Below are positions 10,147-20,879 of a stretch of DNA of 64,000 bases, piece by piece. Each line of letters begins with the position of its first letter. Within the stretch, counting starts at the first letter, position 1. Below the pieces are notes generated by a model. That model did no database searches. It had not been told where the DNA came from and saw only the letters and a program-made list of their open reading frames with translations. The position numbers were made by a program, and so were the translations under genes. Origin of the DNA: Gnetum montanum (Eukaryota > Streptophyta > Gnetopsida > Gnetales > Gnetaceae); NCBI GenBank assembly GCA_015680685.1, contig MNCI01022121.1:90339-154338 (forward strand), given 5' to 3'.

Positions 10147-12357
10147 TGAAAACACCACAAGATTTTGGCCTGCCACTTTTAGATAGGACTCAAGCTAAGT
10201 CATGACATTGCCCAACATGAATACAGCGTGACCAAACTTGAGAGCCTTCAAAATAGCATGAAATGACACAATTGAACAGGAAAAATCCCCCCAAGGCCCA
10301 CATGCGATTGCTCCAACTCCTGGCATCCAGAATCTAGGGGGTTTTACGCTCAAAACCCATGATTTTTGCTGTATACACATTGGTCACACTAAGGTCACAC
10401 TGCCCAGTGTAAGACCAGCATGTGTACAGCATGACCAAATTCTGGAGCCCCAAAATCAAGTCCAAATAGCCTAGATTTGAGCACACAGACCCTTCATGAG
10501 TTTCACTGATGTCCCTTGCAGCTCCCAACCTTCAGAATCTTGAAATTTCAGCTCAAAATCACATGTTTTAAGCCACTTTTAGTAAGTCATGTTGAGGTCA
10601 TGCTACACAACGTGACCGCAGTGTGACCAAACAAGAACAACTTAATTCAGGCACCTTCAGGTAGAATTTTGACATGAATTTAACTCTTGGGACTAGGCAA
10701 CAATTCTACATGTTCACAGGCTATAGAAAATCAAAATTTGGGCCTCAAACATGGCACTTTCAGTTGGTCACACTAGGGTCATGCCGAGGTCACGTTGCAC
10801 AGCGTGACCACAACATGACCAAGCAAAAACATGGCACATTAATCAATTTTAGGTATAATTTTGACATGAACTTAATCCCCAGGGATTAGGCAAAATTTGT
10901 ACCAACTCTCAAGCTTCAAAAATCAAGATTTGAGCTTCAAATATGTCATTTTAACTTGGTGACGCTAAGGTCACGCTGCATAGCATAACCACAACATGAC
11001 CAAATAAAAGACAACCAAAAATAGCATCAAATTGACCTTAGATTCAACATCCAGACCACTTTGGAGAGTAGGAAGTAGTTGGACTTCAAGAAATAGGCAT
11101 CAAACATCCAAATTTGGTTCAAAATGTGTCATTTCCACTTAGTCACGCTAAGGTCATGCTGCAGAGCATGACCACAGTGTGACCAATTAAAAGAGACACA
11201 AATCCAATGCTAGATAAGCTCAAATTCGACGTGCAGAACCCTCTCGACATCAATCATGCAGATCCACTTCCAAAATAGGTCTCACAAGTCAAAAATGGGC
11301 TCAAAATGCATCGTAAACATTGGACATGTTGATGGTCACATTGGCACACTGACACTAGTGTATACACATCGTAAACACTGGGATGTTAGGATGCTAGATG
11401 CCAGATGCTGATGCCAAGACATGCTAGAGCTAGATCCATGCATGCTAGAGGCCTTGGTGGAATAAAAATAGCACAGATCTATAGATCCAAAGGCTAGACA
11501 TCCAGATCCACTCTTGTAATTTAACATTCTTTGTACATCCTGCATTTTTTTAGTGTATCAAGATCTTACGAAGTGGATTACACATGCCAGCGTAAGAGAT
11601 CTTGGTCATGCTGCATCCTGTGCATTATAAAATTTTGTGCATATGGTTGAAACATTTACACCTATCATCCAATTTGCATTTCCTACATCTGGTAACCATG
11701 GATCTTCCACACAGACCCAAATCCTACACTCAAACCTACATAAATGCCCCGATCTCACACTAAATCAAGGTTGACAATTTTTGGCATCAAGATCTAGAGA
11801 TTTGGCAAATCTCACCATAATTATCTTGTATGATTGGGAATTACTTAGACTTAATTGCACTAAGCACGTGTAGCAATTTTGGTCACACTACACACTTGCA
11901 ACCAGAAACCTACAATCTCCCAGCATGTGTACACCCTTCACATCGGGGCTAAACATCTACCTTGCGATCACTCCACAACTGTGTTTTGACTGGTTCACTT
12001 TTTTGTAATCATCAATCAATACATATAATTACAATTTTTCCACCCATTGTTCTCTATTTATGTCGTTTACATTTGTTAAAATTTTCGTTACCTTTGGTTA
12101 TGTTTTGTTTCTTTTGTCTTACATTTCATACATTTATTTACATTTTAGTTTTCACCCGTTTAAGTATAAACCAGTGCATCGCAACAATGTACACTAGGGG
12201 AAGTCCTCGTTTGATCTATGCATAGACCATTCAAGGTAGTTTTCCTTCGTTTATTTCCAACTTGCCCTTGTGCAAAGGTGGGGTCTTACTATTCCTTCCA
12301 TAGATCTCTCGACATCCATTTCATTCTAGCCTCGCACCAATGATTTCAGACAGTATA
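10147..12357 (+). repeat. E2 5' LTR (2211 bp)
   Basis: It begins TGAAAACACCAC and ends CAGTATA; the same ends occur in the 3' LTR at 28059 and 29249. Usual LTRs end in CA; both copies here end in TA, while the E1 LTR ends in CA. It contains six palindromic subrepeats (about 10195-11180) that are mostly absent from the 3' copy. A weak TATA-like element (CATAAATGCCCC, near 11739) is shared with the 3' LTR. Confidence 0.88.
10185..11190. repeat. Subterminal tandem repeats with hairpins in the E2 5' LTR
   Basis: Six copies of about 185-200 bp are centred near 10195, 10380, 10590, 10765, 10955 and 11140. Each holds an imperfect palindrome of the form GGTCACGCTG...CAGCGTGACC followed by a second GTGACCA half-site. 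The 3' LTR keeps one copy (about 28100-28150), which accounts for the 1-kb length difference. Confidence 0.82.
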
Positions 12358-12363
12358 GTAAAT

Positions 12364-12381
12364 TGGCGCTAGAAGGAGGGC
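12364..12381 (+). other. E2 primer-binding site, tRNA-Asn type
   Basis: TGGCGCTAGAAGGAGGG begins six bases after the LTR end. From my knowledge of plant tRNA-Asn, whose 3' end reads CCTCCTTCTAGCG plus CCA, the match appears complete. E1 has the same site with one change. Confidence 0.75.
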
Positions 12382-13020
12382 CTATTCTGTTACGTTCGTT
12401 TGTCCAGCAGCTACCCACAGCATCCTGCACTTTGTCCTAGTTTCAAATGTTGTTCACAGCGTCTAGCATCCTTCTCTCCCTTCTAGGATGTTGTTCATAG
12501 CATCCTACATTAGGTTTTCTCCCTCTGACGCTACTCTCAATGACCAAATGCCATTCTGACTTGCTAAACATGTTCCTGCTTAACTCACAGTGTCCAGTAC
12601 ATAGGCCCTAGCTCCTAGACACTTCATTCAACATCTGCATGTTGTTCCTCTATGCTAGACGTTGCATTCAGCGTTTGCACACTGTTCCTCTATGCCAAAT
12701 GCTGCTGTTTAACTCAAATGCATTCTACATTTTAGTTTCCAAGCCATACGTTGTTCCTAGACTTTCACATGCTATATTTGAGGCTGCTAGACTTCACAAG
12801 CCGTATTTCTACCCTAGTCAACACACACTTCACTTGCAATTGTGGCCATACGCTGTGCCCCCTTTACAATGCACACTATACTTCTTTACATTGCTTACAT
12901 AACTTATAAATTGTTCCTGTTTTCACACGCTGCACTCCATCTTTTACACTGCTTCATCTCTTTCATACGCTGCTCAATCTTTTCACATGCTGGATTATTT
13001 ATACACTATGAAACTATACG
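12382..13020 (+). other. E2 5' untranslated region
   Basis: No coding similarity is seen. The stretch is pyrimidine-rich and repeats short phrases such as CACACGCTGC, ATACGCTG and ATGCTGC many times, the same motif as in the LTR and in the internal linker at 20900-22700. Confidence 0.55.
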
Positions 13021-13023
13021 CTG

Positions 13024-15520
13024 TTGACACTTAACACACATTTTCTCTCTCTTATGCTACATTCTCTCTCATACATTGCATCACCCAATGTGGACAATGG
13101 GCTCCACACACACCAACACCACAACCTCATAGAGCCTCAAAATAGAGATGAGGAACATAATTTTGCAACTCAATCTGAACATGGAAATTTGTACCATACT
13201 CTCAGTCCGCATACTTACATGAACCCATTATTTCACCCTTTCATGGGAGAGACCATGTCCCTTCACGCATTTAAAAGCACTCAAGCACATGTATCTCAAT
13301 AGGAACCACCCACTCTCATTTCCACTCTCCCCATGATCAACACTCAACTCAATGCATCCATCTCTATTATTCTCCCGGTCACCATGTTATCTCCTCTCCT
13401 ACAAGTACAACCCCAACAACTCTCCTCTCAAACTAATGTAGGAGCAACCTTCCCACCCCATGTAATTGGGATGCCATCTGTGATACCCGCTTCTACATCT
13501 ACTCACGATATACCATGAGTGCAAATCCAAGGGACACCCTTCATCACTTTGGCTCAACAAGTTCAGGGCATTCCCTCACAACTCGTAACTAGATAGTGGA
13601 CCATGTTTGGCATGCAACAATATCAACCCGCTCATTACAGCATACCACCTACTACAATTCCATCCATGAACGTCACTCAAGTACAACCATCAACAACTCA
13701 ACAGTCATTATTCCTACCAACCATACAATAGTCTAACTTGTATAGCACTTAAACTAAACAACCTACTACTCCATCAAGTGTCCAAGAATGGGCTGAATCC
13801 AAAATGATGATGCAAGGGCTCACTGATGAGGTAAAGTGCCTAAAAATTGCTAACACTAAAGAGCTTAAGGTATTGGACTTCTACCAAGATAACTCGATCA
13901 GTTCGTCAGTGCCACCTTTAACTTTACCCAAGGGATTTTCATTGCCTTAATTGACAAAATATAACTAGGAAAGAGACCCCAACGCCCATTTAGTAACATT
14001 CAGATTAGAATGTATGTTGCTTCAAGCTTGTCGCCACGCAATATTACGTGTGTTTTCCATGTCTTTAACTAGAAGAGCCCTAGACTAGTACAGAGCCTTA
14101 CCCTGTAACTCTATATCCTCTCTGGAGGATCTGTTACACCAGTTTGTTACCAAGTTTAAGTACAACCTGAGCTTGAAGCAACCTTAGACAGTCTAATCCA
14201 AGTGAAGCAAGCACCACTTGAACCTATGCAAAAGTTCATTCAGAGATGGAGTGCTGGACTTAAGGAACTTCACAAGCCAATCTTGGAAACTTACCTACTC
14301 ACAATTCTTAAAGGAGCCATGAATGACTTCATTAAGTCAAGGCTCTGTTATCTAAATGCTCGCACCCTGAGTCAAGCTTTTGTATAGATAAAGAACATAG
14401 AGGAGGTAGCCCAAAATAGTCATGACCCCACTTATTCAGCCTTTAAAAATCAACACACGAAGAAAGACAAAGACAAGGCTAAAGCAACCGTGGCAGCAGC
14501 AGTAGAGACGGCTCAACCCAACAACACGGGATAGAAAGGGAAACAACCTACTGTTCCCATTAACTATGAGAGAACCATTCCTGCACCCACACCCAAACCA
14601 TCCTTCATGCAAACTACTAACAAGGGTCACACCAGTACATTTGAGAGAAAAGAACCTGCTCAATATACACCATTGCCTATGAAGATTTCGCAACTACTAG
14701 ATTAACTTTTAAAGGTTGGGGCCATCAAACATAAGCAGTTGTCTCTAGCGGCAGTCCAAAAACATGATCGATATTGTGAATTGGTAAAAAACCCAAGCTT
14801 GGCAACATCGAATGTGCCTCCAGTGCCAAGAGGCTTTAGGCTAGATAGATTTTGCGAGTACCATCAATGAAATGAGCACAGAACTCATTACTGTTTCACC
14901 CTGAAACAAGACATACAACATATGATTGATAAAGTTGAAAAAACCTTTGACGAAACTAACCTTGTAAAATCAAAAAATCAATCTATGGGTGTGTATAAGG
15001 ATCCCCTTAACACCAAGGAAACTCCTTATGTGATCAACATAATGAATAGGAAAAACCCAAAAAACCCTTTGTGATTCACATTCCTATGACATCGACACCA
15101 TCTTCCCTACCCTGGCTTCTAACACATACATCCTCCACACCTCAAAAATTGTTCATCATCTGTATACCTCCTATGGTGGCAATGAAAAACGTACCCCCAC
15201 AAACCAAACCTGCTCCATTTTTCATCAAGGTACCTAAGCAACCAGATGTTCAAACTCTGACAGTTCAACCGCCAACTCGTCCCATGGCATTGACATCTAA
15301 TAAGCCAAGCATAAGTAACCATGTTGAAAAATTAGGAATGCCCAAGGAGCCAAACCGAATAATTACAGTGGACCATGCAATAACCCTTCCTCAAGAGATA
15401 CAACTATTGGGTCAAATGGACCAAGTCTCGACCAACAAGAAAATACCAAATAGCAAAGACTTGGCTAGTGCCCTAACCTAGGTTACACAGGTCCTCAAAC
15501 AAAAGAACACTTCGCTAAGC
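13024..15520 (+). pseudogene. E2 gag, degenerate
   Basis: Gag forms the virus-like particle. The N-terminal third (13080-13780) is rich in Q, P, T and S. The conserved retrotransposon gag domain follows (about 13860-14390): LDFYQDN, HLVTFRLECMLLQACRHAI, SLTRRALD.YRALP, ISSLEDLLHQFVTKFKYNL and MQKFIQRWSAGLKELH. A zinc-knuckle-like block follows (FCEYHQ.NEHRTHYC with LKQDIQHMIDK, near 14850-14940), then YKDPLNTKETPYVINIMN. E1 has the same blocks at 29255-31250. Several stops and at least one frameshift are present. Confidence 0.85.
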
Positions 15521-15532
15521 CTGTATGATGTA

Positions 15533-16125
15533 ATGATGACTTCTCAAGTACACCGCGAAGCCCTAGTACGTATGTTAACATTGATCCCTGTTAATGAAGA
15601 CTTACCTGCAACTGAACCGTCCATTCATGTAGTAATGTCTTCACATCAAAGATCAAAGTCCATGTCACTAGAATTGCATGCAGATAACATGAAAAAGAAT
15701 GAAAAAATAGGAGAATTCACCACCACACCCATCTTCATAACCATACAAGTTAACCAATTTAAAATACACAGGGTGCATGTTGATGATGGGGTAGCCACAA
15801 ATGTAGTACCATTCCCTGTCATCAAACAATTAGGGCTCACAGAGTAGCTAAAACCAACATCCATGACATTACTAAAATCATTCAGTGGATGATGTATCAT
15901 AGTAAGAGGAACACTCACTTTGTACTTCGTAGCAGGGGATCAGTTCCCCATGTCAGCCAAGTTCGTGGTCATAAATGAGATGCCAGGATTTAACTTTATT
16001 TTGGGATGATCTTGGTTAGCCCAATTAAAAGCGGTATCCACACCCATCCACCAAGAGGTTCACTTACCTTATGAAGGTGGTGAAATCATTATACACAGTG
16101 ACGCAGCTACATCCAACATCTCTTG
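15533..16125 (+). pseudogene. E2 protease, degenerate
   Basis: Retropepsin-like aspartic protease. FITIQVNQFKIHRVHV leads into the active-site block VDDGVATNVVPF, where plant Tat proteases usually have VDGGSS. The flap and C-terminal part read FNFILG.SWLAQLKAVSTPIHQEVHL. Stops fall within LTE*LKP and ILG*SW. The block continues in frame from gag, as in other gag-pro fusions. Confidence 0.83.
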
Positions 16126-16482
16126 ACACGTAGGCACAAACCAAGGCTCAGAGGTTAAATTCGATGAATCTAAACAAGACGACACTACCCCTAAGTTTAA
16201 ACAAGATGATACCACCAATGAGCCTAAACAAGCTAATACACCACATGAAACCCAAAGTGATAACCAACCTCCAAACCGTGATCCCCCAAAAGGCATGGAA
16301 ACATTACAAAACAAGGAAACATTAGAACATGCTAACATAGGGATCATTCCCCCAGACGTCTTATGGTGAGAACTACCATTTGACATAACTAACAAAGAAG
16401 ACGCTGAATACAGGATCACACCGACATGCCCTACTCCTAATCTCAAACTCCAAAAAATAAGGAAGCTACTCAACCGTTGACA
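16126..16482 (+). pseudogene. E2 hydrophilic tail after protease
   Basis: A sense-strand frame continues past the protease: Q/D/P/N-rich repeats (FDESKQDDTTPKFKQDDTTNEP), then LEHANIGIIPPDVLW, LPFDITNKEDAEYRI and LKLQKIRKLLNR, ending at a stop near 16480. It looks like the natural end of the gag-pro polyprotein. I recognise no domain. Confidence 0.55.
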
Positions 16483-16815
16483 TCATTTACCATGCATCTG
16501 AAATGATGTAAAACAACCATGCGTCCAAAATGACGCAAAACTACCACATGTCCGAAATGATGTAAAACTACCACACCTTTGAAATGACGTAAAACAACCA
16601 TGCGTCCAAAATGACGTAAAACTACCATGCATCCGAAATGATGTAAAACTACCATGCATACGAAATGACGTAAAACTACCACATGTCCATATGTGCAAAA
16701 TGGCTTAAAACTACCCAAAAATAGTTAAAATTTTTCCCCTTCTCATAACACAAGTACAACAGTCCATCGTGGCTTTAAACTGATGTGCATGGCCCAAAAT
16801 GGCCTTAAACTAGAA
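16483..16815. repeat. Minisatellite after E2 protease
   Basis: About eight units of roughly 25-30 bp with the form CATGCGTCCAAAATGACGTAAAACTA occur from 16483 to 16720, followed by looser copies (TGGCCTTAAACTA) to 16815. Open frames on the minus strand here (repeating HFGRMVVLRHF) are a by-product of the repeats. The same type of repeat recurs at 22905-22980 and 26590-26880. Confidence 0.85.
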
Positions 16816-17053
16816 CACAATGCATTTCAATTTCATCAAAATTAGATGCCTTATTTACATTCTTAGCCATATTTTATGTTTTACACATTACAATTTCCCT
16901 TTACATTTTTTCCACATCACTATCATTCTTCTTACATCCACACAAAAAAACATTTTGTGCAAACATATTTTATTATATCATAATCACGTTACATGTCCCC
17001 ATTCAATGTCAAAAACAAAAAATTGAAAAGATTAACAAGAATAACAAGCTAAA
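16816..17053 (-). terminator. 3' flank of the E2 aORF with polyadenylation signal
   Basis: A/T-rich sequence directly downstream (minus strand) of the aORF stop. AATAAA on the minus strand lies at 16967-16972, about 85 nt past the stop. The corresponding stretch in E1 (8378-8490) is similar around TGTAAYGNGATTAT but lacks a perfect hexamer. Confidence 0.5.
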
Positions 17054-17146
17054 CTAGGCATTAGTGCTAGGAGGGGGTTGATCCCCAAACTTCTCTCCAT
17101 CATCTAGTTTTGCTCCACTGGGGCCACCCTTATCACCACCATGACC

Positions 17147-17249
17147 CTACAATGACAAAAGTACAAAAAAAAAAAACTAATTAGTAAACATAAAAAGACA
17201 TTAAACAACTAAACGAAAACAAAAAAAGTTACAAGACTGAAAAACTTAC
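17147..17249 (-). other. aORF intron F (E2)
   Basis: Minus strand: CTCTT then donor GTAAGTTT, acceptor GTCATTGTAG; 103 bp, T-rich. It precedes the short last exon as in E1. Confidence 0.7.
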
Positions 17250-18027
17250 AAGAGAAGAAGGTCTAAGACCAAATTCTATACGACAAAGAATCTCTTCTTC
17301 TAGCATGCACGACCAATCTTCTTCGAGACCTAAATCAACATTGGCTATAGTTTTACCTTTGTCCACTGATGTCTAGGAAGGACGTTCAAGAGGAAATTGG
17401 CCTACCAAAACTTTCGAAAAGGTAGTAGTGATGGATTGCTCAGGAGACCCCTCCGCTACCATACATTCACCAAACTGATCATAGGGAGTACACAAGTCCA
17501 ATCCCTCAACAAACATCTCCAACTGACGACATTCAATGGACTCTTCTTTTAGCCACTTTGTGTACTGGTATTTGTGATCTTTCTGGTCTTGGCCCCATTT
17601 ACGTACTTTGGCGGCAAAGGATTTCCAATCTTAACATTTTTGATTCAACAAATCAATTTGGGCCCTTTGTTCAGCTAGATCCCACATCACCTGTACCTTG
17701 CTTTTTAGGACATTCTAATAATGAGCATAGGTGATCTCGGAAGTATGCCAAGTACTATCATCCACCAACCTAGTAGATGTGAAATCATAATAGGCTTTCT
17801 AGTCATTTCTCTCTTCCATTAGCTTGGCAACATTCTTTTCTGCCGATTGAACTTTCTACCACAAATGTTCAATAGAATGCCTACAAGTTCATAGAGATTT
17901 GGCATTTTGAACCACGCAACCCGCGATTGCATCATAAATCTTTCTAGAAACTTGCCAATGTCTTCAGGAAGTTCAGGTAGAGCATCGACATGGGTTTCCT
18001 TGGAAGGATCCCATTGAAACTTAGCAC

Positions 18028-18125
18028 CTACCAATACAAGAAGCACACAACTTAGCCAATGAAAAATCAAATAAACATAACGAATTAGCTCAGGTCATTC
18101 AACGATACACGTCACACGAGCATAC
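18028..18125 (-). other. aORF intron E (E2)
   Basis: Donor GTATGCTC after NPEL, acceptor TATTGGTAG before GAKFQWDP; 98 bp. Same site as intron E in E1. Confidence 0.72.
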
Positions 18126-18330
18126 CTAATTCAGGGTTAGCTTCTTATAAATGAGCTACCACATCATTGACAATTCCTATAACAAAGTCCACTTTTTTTT
18201 GACATTTCAAGCCATGGTTTAGGTTCATTTGTGGATTCTGGACTAGCTTGAGTTTTCGTTTCAACTATTGTCCACAATCTCGGTACTTCTATCTGATGAT
18301 TATGAGCCTCTGATGTTTCAACACCTATGT

Positions 18331-18413
18331 CTTGTATCAAAAAAAATTGTTGTAACTAGTCAAAACCACTATATATATATATAGGAATCATAGAGCAAGA
18401 AATAAAACATACT
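18331..18413 (-). other. aORF intron D (E2)
   Basis: Donor GTATGTTT after GIFS, acceptor TGATACAAG; 83 bp. It contains a small AT dinucleotide run at about 18369-18382. Confidence 0.65.
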
Positions 18414-18703
18414 GAAAATCCCTTGGTCAGTCAACTCAAGTGGGTCACCAAGGTGTAATGACCCCTCAAAGTATCCATCGAACATCTGTCTCTCTTCACT
18501 AGAATGACTAAGGACATTTGAACCCTTGGTGAGATTCATTCCCATGGCTTCTTCCTCACCTCCTTCTAGGGAGATAGGAATCTCTCTAATCACATCTTCA
18601 TGGGCCTCTTCTTCTTCTTCCTCTTCCTCATTTAGCTCGATGGGAATCGATTCCGGTTAAACCACTGGAGCTGATTCCATCCTTTTTCATTGAGGGGTTT
18701 CCT

Positions 18704-18818
18704 CTAATGACATCCATAAATTCAAAGTTAACATGACATAGTAACTATACCAGTTTAAATAAGTAAATAAAACCAAAAATTAAGATAAAAATACTAACAA
18801 TAAATAAATTATACTTAC
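18704..18818 (-). other. aORF intron C (E2)
   Basis: Donor GTAAGTAT is a near-perfect plant site; acceptor GTCATTAG is the best of two candidates (the other lies near 18745). About 115 bp. Confidence 0.65.
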
Positions 18819-19866
18819 CTCATTCAGGCAATATGAATTTAATGCATTTTTCTCTTGGTGGTCTAGTCTCTGGACCAGTTCCCCTAGGATGGTCAGGTCT
18901 CCGCACCTTAGACTTAGCCTTCCCAATTATCTCCTTAATCACACGATCAGCTCTCTTGGTAGTGGTGTGCAAGCTAGGTGCTTCTAACCCTATGCTATCA
19001 TGTGTATGGTGGGATTGACTAGCAACACCCCCTATTGTAATGGAGACTGATTCCTCAACACCTTCGGTGGCATCTTGAGATCTTGTAAGGATGAACAAGT
19101 GATGGATCCAAGGGCAAGATATTTGTGCATGGTCCCTCAACACATACTAACTATCTTTGTGGACCACTAGGAACTCAGTGAATCTACGGAGGTAGCCTGC
19201 AAAGAATGCAAAAGTGAAATGGGATTGCAAATTCATGTTAGAACAAAATTTGACAATCTCCTCACAAAAACCTAAAACCAAGAACTATCCCCATTTATAA
19301 TGCATACTAGTATTTAGGATCGAGCGCATGATACGTGCATGCTCTACCCCAAGAGTTCTCACTTGAGATAGAGACTTGGAAAATGTGCATGCTCTAAACA
19401 ATGGGTACAACAAATTCACTTCCATCACTTTAAAGTCCACTTGCATAGGGAAGCCCTTGGAACCTCGTGACACACCCAGCCATTGCTCAAGGTCCTTAAT
19501 CATGTGGCCTTCTCTATTTGCCTTGTCCATCACCACTTTGACACCATGTGCCGATACACCAAAGAGATCTGAAACGAATTCGGCTGTCAAATGGAATACA
19601 ACCTTAACCCCCCTAGACTTACGTGCTAAAATAAGTAGCATCATCATTGAAAGAGTCAACGATGAAAAAAATTTCAGTCGTGGGAACGTTAGGAGTCAAG
19701 GCACTGAATAGATCCATTAGACTAGCATCGGTAAGACAAGTGATGACATGTTGAGGTGCCTTTGTATGCAACCACCGTTGTGAATCTTCCATCTCCCATT
19801 ACTTAATGAACAAAGTACCCTTTGTATGCCCAGACATGATGGTGATCCCACCAGGGGTTATATCCG

Positions 19867-19955
19867 CTATAAAAACATGTTAAACAAGAGATCAACATCA
19901 TGATAAACAATAAGGTAGAAAAGATAAAAATGAAGCTTAGAACACAATCACTGAC
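19867..19955 (-). other. aORF intron B (E2)
   Basis: Donor GTCAGTGA after DPFANG, acceptor TTTTTATAG; 89 bp, T-rich. Aligned with E1 intron B by the proline-containing exon end before it. Confidence 0.65.
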
Positions 19956-20197
19956 CATTAGCAAATGGATCAGGCACACTTGGCACTGAATCAACCTCTT
20001 GAGGGAAAGTGGGTCCATTACGAGACTAATCTTCATGTAGCCACCCACGAGCTTCACAATGTTCAAAGGCCTTGAAAAACTACTTATGATAATGGAAAAT
20101 AGCGTCCTTGGTTTGAGCCAACACGGTACCACGAAATGTGGGGCCCACCATGAAAGTCTTCAAGGCTATACGCGTTAAGTCAAGTCCATCATCATTC

Positions 20198-20309
20198 CTG
20201 CACATTCCATGCTCATCAAAACAGGGCCTTCCAAGAAAAATATAATCAAACATAAGAAACATGATAACACCAAAGAAAACAAGATAAAGATAAATCAAAA
20301 AGAGCTTAC
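20198..20309 (-). other. aORF intron A (E2)
   Basis: Donor GTAAGCTC after YRVDR, acceptor ATGTGCAG before GAATGA; 112 bp, T-rich. The acceptor aligns with that of E1. Confidence 0.62.
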
Positions 20310-20879
20310 CTATCCACCCTGTACACTATTCTAGGTGGATTTTGGAACAATGTATATACACAGAAAGCTAGGAAAAGGGTGTTATTGATGTTGTAGTGGC
20401 TACAAAGTGGTAACTCCCAAACACGATTCAGAGGACGAGTAGATCGAGGACCTTTGGTAGGACCTCCACCAATTTTAAATAATCCCTCATCCACATGAAC
20501 GATGAAGGCCAATATGTCATGGGATGAGCCAGGAAGTATGGTCTTAACAACACTATGAGCCAACTATTCACTTAAATGAGACTAGATGACCATGCTAAAA
20601 CCTTGCAGGATAGATGATAGAAATTCACTAGAGCCTGGATGAGACCATAACCCTTATGATCCGATCTCCATGTCATGATGAGGTGCGTTGGGCTCTAAGG
20701 GGCCAAACCATGACAACACACCCATGAGTTCCACCACCAAGAGAAAGGCCTTAAGTCCCCTACATAGAGCTAGAACCTTAAGTAAGTAACTTAAAACATA
20801 TAAAACATATAAGCTAAACAAACAAAATAAACAAATAAGTAAATAAACCTAACGAGTAAATAACATTCAATGCACATGC

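Larger units (their letters stand above)
17054..20725 (-). pseudogene. E2 antisense intron-containing accessory gene (aORF), degenerate
   Basis: This gene is on the minus strand, between the E2 protease and RT. A plausible start is ATG at 20725 (MGVLSWFGPLEPNAPHH). Blocks in order: WSHPGSSEFLSSILQGF; INNTLFLAFCVYTLFQNPPR (20370-20320); GLDLTRIALKTFMVGPTF; MDLFSALTPNVPTTEIFFIV; LTAEFVSDLFGVSAHGVKVV and DLEQWLGVSR (19600-19470); FLVVHKDS with ISCPWIHHLF; a glutamate run (18600-18560); KPWLEM; FQWDPSKETHVDALPELP; a W/K/Q-rich helical tail (17800-17300); and a final exon ending QPPPSTNA before TAG 17056-17054. Six GT-AG introns of 83-115 bp are required. Length without introns is about 1000 codons. 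No recognised function. A few stops, for example I*SHL, show decay. Confidence 0.72.

Noticed and set aside
16470-16718. Two overlapping minus-strand open frames with repeating VVLRHFGRM/GSFTSF units, looking like a repeat protein
   Set aside because: The repeats come from a 25-30-bp DNA minisatellite without stops in two frames at once; no start context or non-repetitive domain.
16483-16720. Regularly spaced short repeats resembling a CRISPR array
   Set aside because: The spacers are not unique but part of the same degenerate unit, and the context is a plant retrotransposon.
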